NCBI GenBank assembly: GCA_947179155.2
Contig: OX359266.1
Location: forward strand, 20,982,598 to 21,046,597
Direction: 5' to 3'
Source: Hedera helix
Lineage: Eukaryota; Streptophyta; Magnoliopsida; Apiales; Araliaceae
DNA: 64,000 nucleotides
Of the stretch, positions 36,901 through 48,055 are shown one piece after another. A model generated the notes under the pieces. It worked only from the letters and a program-made list of their open reading frames with translations, had not been told where the DNA came from and searched no databases. A program made the position numbers and the translations under genes. The stretch's first letter is position 1. Every line of letters begins with the position of its first letter.

Positions 36901-38247
36901 TAGGGAAAAGCTGTCAAAATCGAAACAAGTAAATTTCTCATTTAGGTTTTGCTTGGATATATTCATATAGGGGGTAACCAACAACAGCCAGCCAGTTGGC
37001 TGTGCTGACCCCCACAGGTTAATAACGATGTTCTTTTTGGGATTAGTTTATAGGTATTTTGTTTGAATTAAAATTTGATATACCGAAATTATATATATGA
37101 GCGATGTTAGAATTATGACATATTATTAAAATAGAGATGATGATGTCTAACATAAGTATTTCATTAATTATGTGTTATGATTTTAACACCGTTTGTGTAC
37201 AGTGACAATATATTAAATTTTAGCTTATTTTGGGCAAAATTAGTTTTTTGGCCTTTGAATTTGTTTTTTTTTTGTATTAAGTCATTAAATTTTTATTTTA
37301 CGTAATTGAACCATTATATGAATTAAAAAATTTCAATCAAGTCATTTTGTTATTACGTGGCATTATATTAAAATTTTTAAATGACCAGGAAATGCGAGGT
37401 GGTTTTTTTTTATTATTATGTTATTAATTTAAAATAAAATATATAAAACTAAAATCATTTAAAACAAAATTATAAATTTTCAAAAATACAAAAAAAAAAT
37501 TAATTTTTATTTTTAAAATACTAATAAATTAAAAAAATTAAAATAAAAAATTAAAAAGAAGATAACAAATTTTTTAAAACAAATAAAATTAGAACTTCAA
37601 CTTCAAAAGACCCATTCAATCTCTCCCTCTTCGTTCTCATAATTTCGATCAATACATTCCCCTTCAAAAAAATTCTACAACGTGCATCCATAATCAAGCC
37701 CTAACTCACAGATCAGGTGTTGAGTGGTGGTTATGGAGTTTTATTTTGTGTGTTGCCGGTCGTTATGGAGTTCTTTGGTGTGGAGGTGGTTATGGAGTTC
37801 CCGCCGTCAGTGAGGGTGTAAATCGGCCATGGTGCCGAGCGATCAACCATGGCGGTGCAACAACGGAATGCCAAGAAAAAATAAATCATCAAAAAGATTC
37901 AAACTCTGCAAAACCTAAAGCCTGAAAATCAAAACCATGGATACCGCTGTTGAATTTTTTAACTTCTGTCAAATTTCATAGCCCTAATCGGGTCCATGGC
38001 TATGAAAACTTGGAGCTTTTAGGTGGGTGATGGCGGTAATTTAAAATTAAATTATTAAAAGTACTTAATCAAATTAAAATAAACTTGAAAATTTCAATAA
38101 AAAAAAACTAAAATTTTTATAAATTACTTTAAATAATTTAATTTTAAAAAGTATTTTATATTTTCAAAAAATTATTTGTTTTGAATTTTTTATTGAAAAT
38201 TTTCAAGTTTATTTGTATTTTTAAAATTTTGTTTTTATTTTAAAGTA

Positions 38248-38249
<2 letters not shown>
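36901..38249. other. Repeat-like intergenic DNA with local foldback
   Basis: No gene seen. Positions 37230-37420 contain alternating TTAAGTCATTAAATTT and TCAATCAAGTCATTTTG words, as in ends of some plant Mutator-like elements. A less AT-rich segment at 37600-37940 has GGTGGTTATGGAGTT repeated three times with small changes. At about 38055-38248 a ~195-bp inverted repeat begins and ends with AAAGTACTT. A Mutator-like element carrying captured sequence is possible, but no matched termini were found. Confidence 0.4.

Positions 38250-38289
<40 letters not shown>
38250..38289 (+). repeat. (AT)n microsatellite
   Basis: About 20 AT units at the right edge of the local foldback. Confidence 0.95.
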
Positions 38290-38294
<5 letters not shown>

Positions 38295-38696
38295 CCGTTC
38301 CGAAACATACCAACCTTAAGTGACCATATTGCTTAAATAACATACTTATATATATAATGGCCCTCCCCCCCCCCCCTCTCTCCTCACTTAACAATAACAC
38401 GCTGTGAAAGAACGGAGACTGAACAGAGGAACCAAGGCAGCTAGCAAGCAGCGAACGAACCTGAACAGAAGAACTAAGCCATTTAGCTGCGAAAAAGAAC
38501 CTAGCCACATTAGTGATTCAGGTAATTGAAAATACATACCAAGGAGAGGTCAACCCATACCAAGCCCCAACCACATTTTGAATTGGGTAAATCCTAAACT
38601 TGCTCAGATTTTAGGAGGAAATGAAACTAGCTTTGTTTTGAATTTGTTTTGTTACTTTTCTCTTTCAATTTCTGTTTTGCTATTAGTTGATTTTGT
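38290..38696. other. Unclassified sequence left of host tandem duplication
   Basis: Includes a C-rich run near 38363-38374 and a segment ending GTGATTCAG|GTAATTG that could be a splice donor. No ORF with a known domain. It may be the left part of a degenerate DNA transposon whose right part continues after 50954. Confidence 0.35.
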
Positions 38697-38839
38697 CAGA
38701 TTGCATTCCATTGTGAAGTGGTTTGATTGTTGTCATAGTCTTTCTAAAATTTTTGCCAGATTGCTTAAAAATTAATTGTCTTTGGAAGGGCCCCCTCCCC
38801 ATTTAGTAATTTGGTTGGTCTGTTTGCAATTGATGTTAT
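38697..38839 (+). repeat. 143-bp host tandem repeat, unit 1
   Basis: Starts CAGATTGCATTCCATTGTG. A second unit starts at 38840 (CAGATTGTATTC), is interrupted by the copia element, and resumes at 50954. Over about 105 bp the two units are more than 90% identical by eye. Unit 1 preserves the uninterrupted CATTC at the insertion point. Confidence 0.8.
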
Positions 38840-39109
38840 CAGATTGTATTCTGTTGAACATTGCATGTTTAATTTGATGATAAGAATTAAGTTGATGAAC
38901 GCAGTCAATAGCAGGATTGTAAAGTCCTTTGATGGCACATAATGTACAAGGACTTAGTTAAATAAGATCAAAGTTGTTAGATTGATCTTTTGAATATGAA
39001 TGTATTGAGTTGTGAAGTCATTTGCTTGTTTATGATGTACAAGGACTTAGTTAAAAAAGATTAAATTTGTTAGGTTGATCTTATGTTATATCTGTTCAGT
39101 CAAACTGAT

Positions 39110-39325
39110 CGTAGAATAGACTCTATGACTCCAAGCAAAAAAGATTCAACGATTCAGCCTGTTCGTAGAGTGGATTCTATGACTTCGCGCAAAAAAGACT
39201 CAACGATTTGGTATGTTCGTAGAGTGAACTCTACGACTTCACTCAAAGAAGATTGGACGACTAAGACCGCTTGTAGAATGGATTCTACGATCTCATTCCA
39301 AGAAAACTCTACGACCAAGGAAGAA
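39110..39325 (+). repeat. 4 x 54-bp palindromic array in U3 (5' LTR)
   Basis: Four consecutive 54-bp units begin at 39110, 39164, 39218 and 39272. Each contains a version of CGTAGAGT-N2-ACTCTACGA, a near-perfect inverted repeat, some with C-to-T changes. Because 54 is a multiple of three, the array keeps an open frame (39083-39337, 84 codons) that repeats an 18-residue unit starting RRVDST. The position, several hundred bases upstream of the TATA box, suits an enhancer array. Confidence 0.8.
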
Positions 39326-39923
39326 GCCCAAGCGTAGAACGGACTCTATGACCAACAGAGTAGTTGTAAAGTAAAACTCTACTTCCTCGAGGAAAATTAT
39401 CTTATCACTGAGCAGTCACTGAAGCAAGGGCAATTGTAGAGTTAAGTAAAAGCAAGAGACCTTTTGAGCAACACTATGATCTAAACCTAAATCATCGTTT
39501 GACTCTTCTCCTGTACTAAGACAGAAGCAATTTTGTTGAAAAGAACAATCTGCATCGACGTGACAGAAGAGCTTCTGCCAAAAGCTCAAAGTCTGAAATA
39601 TCAGGGGACTGACTCAAGCGCACTATGCAATAGATGTAAGACTTTCAATGTAGTAAAGTCAGAGGACTGTGTCCTATCAGTCCTATAGTGTGGAAGGACC
39701 AAACGACTCTATGAAAGTTAGTAGAAACCTACGTCTGACATGTCTGTCCCCAAGGAAAAAGGGAAACACCTTCCATGGACTAAAATAGCAGATCAATTAA
39801 TACCTCATCAGAGTATTAATGAGCTAAATGAATATAATATTCAATAGCTCTACATTGTAAGGTAACAGGCAGAAACTGAAGCTAAGGGCAGACATTCCAA
39901 CGGGAAGAAAACAAAAGCTCTCA

Positions 39924-39929
39924 TATAAA
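39924..39929 (+). promoter_or_regulatory. TATA-like box of copia 5' LTR
   Basis: TATAAA, conserved in the 3' LTR at 50367-50372. It is the best candidate for the LTR promoter. Confidence 0.5.
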
Positions 39930-40511
39930 GCGCCCAGATCTGAAGAAGAAAATAGTGATTTACACAAGAAAGAAAGAAACGAAAGAGTTCAAAAAGATCA
40001 AACCGAAAATAATCTTGCATCGCTACTGAGTTCTTCAGAAACTTATGATAAACGCAACTCAGTAACACACCCAAATCTACACTACTCGAGAAGAGTTCTT
40101 AGTGAACTAGAGTATCTAAGTCTGTTAGACTTATAGAGTTCTTAGTGAATTAGAGTTCTAAGACTGCTGATCTTGAAATAATCTTAGTGATTCAAAAATT
40201 ATAAAAGTATCCTTAGTGGATTTGCTGCTTGAAGAGCAGATCAGTGGAGTAGGAGTCTTGTGAACTCTGAACTACTTAAAATCTGGTGTCTTTTATCTTG
40301 TGTCTTTTAACTGCTACATCTGCTATATAATTGCTTGTTGAATTATTACTTTAACAAATCAAGAATGGGTAACTAAATCATATTCCGCTGTACTAAACAA
40401 ATTGATTAAGAATTCATTATCTGTTAAAAATAAAGCAAGAAAAAGAAAAAGTTTTAAAAAATTTATTAAACCCCCTTCTAGATATCTTTCGTGTCATTGG
40501 GAACTAACAAT

Positions 40512-40523
40512 TGGTATTAGAGT
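40512..40523 (+). other. Primer-binding site (initiator tRNA-Met type)
   Basis: TGGTATTAGAGT begins two bases after the 5' LTR. The usual copia primer site is TGGTATCAGAGC, so two positions differ. Confidence 0.8.
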
Positions 40524-40565
40524 AGGTTCTCAGCATTTGAAGCCTTACAAGCTTGAGTAGATCTA

Positions 40566-42346
40566 ATGGCACACAACAAGAACGGATCAGAACTTAGTGG
40601 AGGTAACAAACCACCAATGTGCAATAAAGAAAAATTTGCTAATTGAAAAGTTCGTATGCAAGCTTACATGGATGCAATAGACGATGGGTTGTTCAAGACA
40701 GTACTCAATGGGCCATTCGTACCAATGAGGCTTGCTTTAACAATTGAAGATCCAGACAAGCTAGTAGCAAAGAAAAGAGAAGAATGGACCGACAACGAAA
40801 AGAATGATGTTCAAAGAGATAAAAAGACCAAAAATATCCTATTTCAATCTCTAGATAATGAGCTGTTTGAAAACATTGTCAACTGTAAAACAGCTCAAGA
40901 AGTCTGGCAGACTCTGTTGATCATACACGAAGGAACAGAAAAAGTCAGAGAGAATAAACAATCACTGCTTATTCAGCAGAGCAGTATGAAATGTTCACTC
41001 ACATTTCAGGGGAGAACATTACAAACACCTATGAGAGATTCAACATGCTGCTAAATTCTTTTAGATCATTTGAAAAAGTCTATCCAAATAGAGATCTCAT
41101 CATCAAATTCATGAAATCCTTGTCAGGCAAATGGGATGCCAAAACCACAGTCATCAGGGAGTCAAAGAACTTGCACAAGATGACTGTACAACAGCTCTAT
41201 GAAAATCTTTTCACCTACGAGCTGGAGCTGAATCAGAGGGCAGAGACCCTATCTGAGGGAAGAAAGAAGGAGAAGAACATTGCTCTTAAAGTTTCAACTT
41301 CAGCTCACAGAAGCAATCTCAAGGATAATTTTGATTCTGATAATGATGAATCAAATGATGATGAATGTGCTGCCATGCTAGTCAGACAATTCAAAAGATT
41401 CATCAACAGGAACAGACCTTAGAAGTTCAGAAGCAACAACAACAAAGAACCAACAAATGACCTTTGCTACAACTGCAAAAAGTTAGGTCATTTCATTGCT
41501 AAGTGCCATAAACCCTTAAAAGAAGAGCTGAGGAGGGATAGAACAAAAGCAAATCCAAAAAGAGAATTCAAGAGCTTCCACAAGCAAAAGAAGAAAGACA
41601 AAGGCTTCATAGCTGAAGGCTCCTGGAGTGACTCAAAAGAAGAACTAAACTCTGAGTCAAGTGACGATGAAGAGCCACAGAAGGCCAACCTATGTTTAAT
41701 GGCAAACGATGAAGGACACAACAAAGATAAATTCAACATAGATGAGGTATTTGACTTTTACTCTCCTGAAGTAAGCATTGATGATCTTAGAGAAGGCATG
41801 CATGACTTAATTGTAGAACTACACAAATACATGAAGATGTTTAGAAGGCTATCTAAAGATTACTCTCATCTAAAAGAAGATAAAGAGAAAATTAGCATAG
41901 AATTAAAAGCCACATTTCAAACTGCTAAATTTCATTTTAGTCTTGTGACTGAGAATGAAAAGTTAAAAAGAAAAATTGAATTAAGAACTCAGAAAGAGTC
42001 CTCACTAGTATCCAAAATTCAAGAACTAGAAAAGACAATTTTCATATGGAACAATTTAAGTTTGTCTATGGACACCATGATCTCAAGCCAAAGAAATGTG
42101 GCTGACAGATCAGGATTAGGTTTTGAGAATTCTTTCTCAGAACCTAATATGGAGAATTCAAAGGAAATAAATGAAAACAAATCCTTTAATCCTAATAAAA
42201 AAATTGTGTTCATCAAATCCTCAAATTTAATCCCTCCCAGCTGTCCACAATCTGCTAATCTTGCTATCATATTAGTCAATAAAACTCGTACTGGTCTGGG
42301 GTTCAGAAAACTGAAAAACAAGTCAACATATGTAATTGAACCTTAA
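40566..42346 (+). pseudogene. gag: copia gag, degenerate
   Basis: Gag-type particle protein. The first ATG is at 40566. A TGA at 40644-40646 stands where copia Gag proteins have a conserved Trp before KVRMQAY, consistent with TGG-to-TGA. The UBN2-type gag core runs 40656-41054 (KAQEVW-like and LFQSLDNELFENI stretches). A frameshift at about 40985 moves the reading to 40991-41422. A stop at 41420-41422 then precedes a CCHC zinc knuckle (C-x2-C-x4-H-x4-C) at 41465-41506. Residues encoded at 41699-42346 form a Lys/Glu-rich coiled-coil tail. Protein length and order fit SIRE-like Gag. Confidence 0.88.
41465..41506 (+). other. CCHC zinc knuckle of copia Gag
   Basis: Cys codons at 41465, 41474 and 41504 and a His codon at 41489 give C-x2-C-x4-H-x4-C, the nucleic-acid-binding knuckle of retroelement Gag. 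It lies in the 40991 frame, behind a stop codon. Confidence 0.88.
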
Positions 42347-42689
42347 AGGATCATAAAGTCTAGTAAAACTTACTTTACGAACCATCTTTACAGAAATCGT
42401 AGAATTTATTATCACTCCACGAAATATGAAAATTGTATAATAGCATGGAAGCATAATGTAGATCAGCTTAACCGAAGAACTTTGAGCAATTATAATTCTC
42501 ACAAGTCATGGACAAATAGGAATTCACATATATACATACATAATCGTCATATCAATCATAGTTATGATTTATCGGGCTATCATTATCATAAACTGCGAAG
42601 ACCTAAAATCAAACAAATCTAAAGGTACTAATAAAATAGGACCCAAGCAATTGTGGCTTTCAAAATAAAATTTGATTTGTTATGCAGGT

Positions 42690-42905
42690 AAAGAGATCCA
42701 TCTAGTATCTTGATAGTGGATGCTCAAGACACATGACAGGAGATAAAGCTCTTTTGACAGACTATAAGAAAAAGGATGGTCCTGCAGTCATTTTTGGGGA
42801 CAACAATTCAGGAAAAATCAGAGGATATGACTAAACTGGAAATAGTGCAATATCTTTCAGCAAAGTTGCTTATGTTGAAGGACTAAAGCATAACCTGTTA
42901 AGAAA
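42690..42905 (+). pseudogene. copia protease, degenerate
   Basis: Aspartic protease. The segment YLDSGCSRHMTGD holds the catalytic Asp (GAT 42712-42714) in the DSG context normal for copia. The residue before it, usually Trp, is a stop (TAG 42703-42705), again a G-to-A type change. A second stop occurs near 42831. The ~350 bp upstream (42347-42690) has lost any long frame. Confidence 0.85.
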
Positions 42906-42970
42906 TTAGTCAACTATGTGACAAAGGGCATCAAACCACTTTTCTCAACAACCAATACCAAGTAAGAGAT

Positions 42971-44385
42971 TTGAAGACTAACTCTCTAAAGCTAGTAGGA
43001 GTTCGAGAAGGAAATGTCTATGTGGTCAATCTTGCTAAATTAAGTACAGATGAAGTAGTCTGTTTTCTTAATAAAACCTATGAAGATTTGTGCTGGCTCT
43101 GGTACAGAAGATTATCTCATCTTAACTTCAAAAACATGTCAAAGCTTGCCTCTAAAGACCTAGTAAGAGGATTGCCAAAGCTTAACTTCATCAAAGAAAA
43201 ACCCTGCAAAGTATGTCAACTTGAAAAGTAAACAAAGATCTCTTTTCATAGCAAGACACTCAACTCAAATGATAGAGTCCTTCAATTACTACACATGGAT
43301 TTATTCGGGCCTATCCCAACAGCAAGCCTTGGAGGAAAAAAATATTCTTTAGTTATAGTAGATGACTATACTAGATACACATGGGTATCCTTTCTAAGCT
43401 CTAAAGATGAAACTGTTTCACATCTTATCAAGCTCTTCAAACTCATTATGAATGAAAAAGGTGATAAGATCAAGGCCATCAGAAGCGATCATGGAAGAGA
43501 ATTTGACTTTTCAGATATGGACCAGTCTGTGAAGAAAATGGAATCATTCACAACTTCTCAGCCCTAAGGACTCCTCAACAGAATGAAGTAGCAGAAAGAA
43601 AGAATATGACTCTGATTGAAGCTGGAAGAACTCTTCTTGCAGCAGGCTATCTTCCTGAATATTTCTGGACTGAAACCATCAGCATGGCATGCTACACTCA
43701 GAATATGTCACTCATACACTCAACATTAAAGAAGACTCCATATGAGTTATGGAAAGGAAGAAAGCCAAACATAAGCTATTTTCATGCATTTAGCTGTCTG
43801 TGCTACGTGCACAACGGCAAGAAGCATCTAACCAAATTTCAGCCAAAGTTAGATGAAAGAATATTCCTTGGTTATGCAATGGATAGCGGAGCATTTAGAG
43901 TATTCAACAAGGAATCCTTAACTGTTGAAATCTCTATTCATGTCGCATTCGATGAATCAGATCCTGAAAAGAAAAGATCAACTCACAACGATTCATCAGC
44001 TATAAGCTCAACGATCGAAGAACTCAAGATCGTAGGGTCTGACTCTACGATCATGGAACCAGCAACAAAAATCGTTGAGCAAGTAGAGGAAATCGTAGAG
44101 CACACCACACTAGACATTGAAACTCTACGATCAGGACAAGAAGTTGATTTGGAGGAACTCAGACAAGAAGGCACCATAATAGATGTTCTTAGCAGAATAA
44201 AATGGACCAAGAATCACACTCAAGATCTAATAATTAGAAATCCAGACACCAGAATCAAGACAAGAGTTGCAACTTCAAATGAATGCTTCTACCTAAGCTT
44301 TCTCTCACAAGTGAAACCCAAGAAGATCGAAGAAGCCTTAGGAGACTCAAGTTGGATAGAGGTCATGCAAGAGGAGATAAATTAA
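42971..44385 (+). pseudogene. copia integrase, degenerate
   Basis: DNA-joining enzyme. The N-terminal zinc-binding part at 43090-43231 reads WYRRLSH ... CKVCQLEK: the Cys pair is kept but the first His appears replaced by Tyr (TAC). The catalytic residues are all present: Asp at 43298 (HMDLFGP), Asp at 43487-43489 (RSDHG) and Glu at 43585-43587 (NEVAERKN). A frameshift between about 43500 and 43575 separates the first two from the third, and stops lie at 43229-43231 and 43565-43567. The variable C-terminal linker (about 43980-44200) carries several TCGTAGAG/CTCTACGA motifs. Confidence 0.9.
44028..44052 (+). repeat. TCGTAGAGT-type palindrome in integrase linker
   Basis: GATCGTAGGGT and ACTCTACGATC face each other across a 3-bp gap, with one mismatch in the arms. 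Half sites recur at about 44095 (ATCGTAGAG) and 44128 (CTCTACGATC). Confidence 0.75.
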
Positions 44386-45843
44386 TTTGAAAGAAGAAAA
44401 GTATGGAGATTAGTTGTCAGACCTCAGCATAAACTAGTCATTGGCACAAAATGGGTCTTCAGGAACAAAATGGATGAAAATGGTGTGATTACAAGGAACA
44501 AAGCTAGACTGGTGGCTAAAGGTTATTCTCAAGAGGAAGGAATTAACTACGATGAAACCTATGCTCCAGTAGCCAGATTAGAAGCCATAAGGATCTTCCT
44601 TGCCCATGCTACACACATGAAAGTCAAAGTCTTCCAAATAGATGTCAAGAGTGTATTTCTGAATGGAGAACTTCAAGAAGAAGTCTACGTGGAACAACCT
44701 CCAGGTTTTATCAATCAAACATTTTCAAATTATGTTTATAAATTAGATAAAACATTATATGGTCTAAAACAAGCTCCTAGAGCATGGTATGAAACCTTAA
44801 CTAACTTTCTTATTGAAAAAAGATTCACTAGAGGAAGAGTAGATACTACTCTATTTTAAAGAAAATATAAGGATAAAACACTGTTAGTTCAGATCTATGT
44901 GGATGATATTATTTTTGGTTCTTCAGATGAAAAACTGTGTGAAAGGTTTGCCAAGCTTATGCAGAGCAAGTTTGAAATGAGCATGATGGGAGAACTCAAC
45001 TTCGTCCTCGGACTTCAAGTAAAGCAAACTAATGAAGACATCTTCATAAACCAAGCCAAATACATCAAAGACTTATTAAAGAAGTATGACATGGAATCTG
45101 CAACTGTCATGAAAACTCCTATGCCTCCTGCCACTAAGCTTGACAAAGATGAGAATGGTAAAAACACTGATATCACTCAGTACAGAGGTATGATAGGCTC
45201 ACTCTTATACCTAACTGCTAGCCGGCCAGATATAATGTTTGCTACATGTATATGTGCTAGATTTCAGGCTAACCCTAAAGAGTCTCATCTAATAGCTGTA
45301 AAAAGAATTTTCAAATACCTTAAAGGAACTCTAAATTTGGGATTATGGTATCACAAGGAGTCTTCCTTTAATCTAATAGGATATTCAAATGCTGACTATG
45401 CAGGATGCAAAATAGACAGAAAAAGTACAAGTGGAACTTGCCAGATGCTTAACAGCAGACTTGTATCTTGGTTCAGTAAGAAGCAAAACTCAGTATCTAC
45501 ATCAACTGTAGAAGCTGAATATATAGCTGCAGGCAATTACTGTGCACAAATCATATGGATGAAGACTCAGCTTGCTGATTATGGGTTTGAGCTTAAATCT
45601 ATTCCTATATATTGTGATAATACAAGTGCAATTGCTATAACACATAACCATGTCATGCATTCAAGAACTAAGCACATATATATAAGATATCATTTCATTA
45701 GGGATTATGTACAAAACGGTAATATATCACTTCATTATATCTCAACTGAAGATCAACTAGCAGATGTGTTTACAAAACCTTTAGATGAATCAATATTTAA
45801 TAAACTAATAAATGAGTTAGGAATGCTAAATCTAGATTTTTGA
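44386..45843 (+). pseudogene. copia reverse transcriptase-RNase H, nearly intact
   Basis: Would synthesise element DNA. RT motifs are in order: KARLVAKGYSQEEGINYDET, FQIDVKSVFLNGELQEEVYV, YGLKQAPRAWYE and IYVDDIIFGSS with both aspartates intact (44902-44907). RNase H follows, with YSNADYAGC, KSTSGTC, AEYIAA and LADVFTKPL. Only two interruptions were seen: a stop at 44383-44385 upstream, and TAA at 44857-44859 just before the YVDD block. The last piece, 44899-45843, is a 314-codon open frame and is the best preserved part of the element. Confidence 0.92.
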
Positions 45844-46385
45844 TATATATATTCCATGTTTTGGAAGCTACTAACTCTACAGGAAGAAAAGTGTTCAAGG
45901 AAGTAAGTAAAAAGACAAGTTCGTAAAACTCACTCAACGATCACCAAGCCGATGATCGTAGAGTACGCTTAAGGTCGTAGAGCTCACTCAACGATCGACA
46001 AACCAAGAATCGTAGAGTACATTACAAACCATAGAGCTTACTTAACAGTTGTCAAGCCAAGAATCGTAGAGTACTTCCCAGTCGTAAAGCTAACTCAACG
46101 ACCATTAAAACAAAGGATGACAGTGTCAAGAAGGATCGTAAAGCTCAGGGGGAGACTAAGGGCAAAATGGTCATCAACCAACTAAAAGTGCTCCTATCAG
46201 AACTTGACACGCATCTCAGCAAACATAGAGGGAAGTTTTAAATATTTTGAAAACTGTGCGTCGTTCATTATTCTTCAAAAATCAAAAACCTAAACCTCTC
46301 TATCTCTCTCTTTCTCAAAAATCCAGAACCCTAAAATTTCAATATTCAGTTAAATCCATTCTTCCTGTTTCAGAAAATCAATCCA
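45844..46385 (+). repeat. Post-pol spacer rich in palindromic half-sites
   Basis: Non-coding. Between 45920 and 46145 the words ATCGTAGAGTAC, GTCGTAGAGC and CTCACTCAACGA recur at intervals of about 50-60 bp, the same motif family as in the U3 array. Ends in a C/T-rich tract near 46295-46315. Confidence 0.7.
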
Positions 46386-47720
46386 ATGGTTCCTGCTCAA
46401 GTCATTTCTAGAAACGAGCTCAACTTCGAAGCATTCACGACAACAGATAAGCAGTTCATAAGGATAATCTAGTTGCTAGAAAGGACTAGCCTTCGAGAAG
46501 CTCTGGGAACAAATACGAGGATTCTAACAAAGCTAGTCCGAGAGTTCTATACAAATGGATCCTATGCAAATGGAACCCTAACCATCATGGTCAAAGGGGT
46601 TTAGTTCAACCTCACATCTGAAGAGATAAACCTAGCCCTAGGTTTCAAGCATGAGGGCCTCACGACTCTCAATATGGTGAGCACAGAAGAGGGCCTGAGA
46701 AGAATGCACCACAAAAAGAATCTGGAGTTGAAAGGATTGAAGAAGAAAAAATTTCCCCAAAAATATGAATTTTTGGCGGATATCATTGAAAAGTGTCTCC
46801 TCTATAAGGACTCTGCCCACGACTTTGTCAGTGAGCTCCAACTGAAGATAATGACAGTCATAGTAAAGAAGATGAATATCAACTATGACTCCCTATTAGT
46901 TGAATGGATCGAGAATTGGATCCAAAATGCAGAGAAGGCGAAGGGCACCAGAAAAATGCCCTATGGGAGATTCATCAACATTCTCCTTCAATCTATTTTG
47001 GGGGACAAGTTTGAGCATGATGAAGGAGAAGTCCTCAATGCTAATAGGAGGATGACTCAGAGATTGTTCGAAAACTGGAAAAGAAACCAAGTTGAAAATA
47101 GAAAACTATCCCGGTCTTGGGATAGTGAAGGAACGCAGAGTTGTGCAGAGCTCTCACTGTTAACGAACTTACCTGCAGAAGCAGAATCACAGGTGGTCAA
47201 CAAGCAATCTCCTGGTCTCATCAGAAAGAGGAAAGGAAAGAAAGCTCTTGAGATTGAAGAACCTCAAGGCTCATCAAATGAGGCCCTTGATGCTGCTCTT
47301 AAAGAGAAGGGTCTCTCAAAGGATGAAGATTCAGATATGCGAAGAGAAACTCGCAACAAGTATAAGGCTGAGGAGGCCATTTCAAAAGAGCCAAGGAGAA
47401 AGAAAAGAAGGCTAGTAAAATTAGCTCAAAAAAGTTTAATAGCTGAGGGGGAGCTACATCAAAAATGTGACAATGATCCAGCTGAGGGGGAGCCATCAGT
47501 AGTTCCTGAACCAACAACTGCTCAGACTGAGGGAGATGATCAAGAAGACATTTCAATCCCTTCAGCCACAATGAATATTGATGAAGAGGATGACATCGAA
47601 ATAGTGGCAGTCGGAAGAAATGAACAAAAACATCTTAACTATAACTGCCTGCTGAAGTTCTTGCCACTTATGCCATTCCACCGAGCCTTGGTGTATAATA
47701 CATGGGATCAACTGCTCTAG
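46386..47720 (+). pseudogene. Extra post-pol ORF of copia element, part 1
   Basis: Not part of the core gag-pol set. The frame starts at an ATG near 46386, is interrupted before 46674, then stays open for 348 codons (46674-47720). It contains FLADIIEKCLLYKDSAHDFV and MPYGRFINILLQSI, which resemble the conserved domain of 'putative plant transposon protein' found after pol in SIRE-like elements. The second half is Lys/Glu-rich and low in complexity. No signal peptide or transmembrane helix is apparent, so an envelope role is not supported by sequence alone. Function unknown. Confidence 0.65.
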
Positions 47721-47948
47721 ACCTACAAAACATATCCTAACGTGGTGATTCTGGCTCAAGACTACCCTCACAACCTACATTTTCCCTAAAAGTTGATCTC
47801 AAACAGCTCCTTTTCATCTTCAATAGGGCAAAAGGTACACTTCATCCCTATCACATTTATACAAAATATACACCTGCCTGGACCTTCAATCATTTTGAGG
47901 AACTGTCTAACGTAAGCACTCGAACAAGTTTTACGTCCAACACTACCC

Positions 47949-47978
47949 CAGTCGTAGAGTCCTCACACTCTACGACTG
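47949..47978 (+). repeat. Perfect 12-bp-arm palindrome
   Basis: CAGTCGTAGAGT and ACTCTACGACTG are exact inverted repeats separated by 6 bp, lying between the two halves of the extra coding region. It is the best-conserved member of the motif family in this element. A further ACGTAGAGTG lies at 48006-48015. Confidence 0.85.
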
Positions 47979-48055
47979 GTGGTCAAGGAAGCTTAAATGA
48001 TCAAGACGTAGAGTGCCCTCAAGACTCACCTTAAACCCCGCCTTTAACTCACTCA

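Larger units (their letters stand above)
38852..40509 (+). repeat. 5' LTR of copia element
   Basis: Starts TGTTGAACATTGCATG and ends GGGAACTAACA. Its U3 contains a 4 x 54-bp tandem array (39110-39325) upstream of a TATA-like box at 39924-39929. It aligns end to end with 49301-50953. Confidence 0.93.

Noticed and set aside
41488..42321. Minus-strand frames of 83 and 100 codons in copia gag
   Set aside because: They are mirrors of the Lys/Glu-rich Gag tail and zinc-knuckle region on the + strand.
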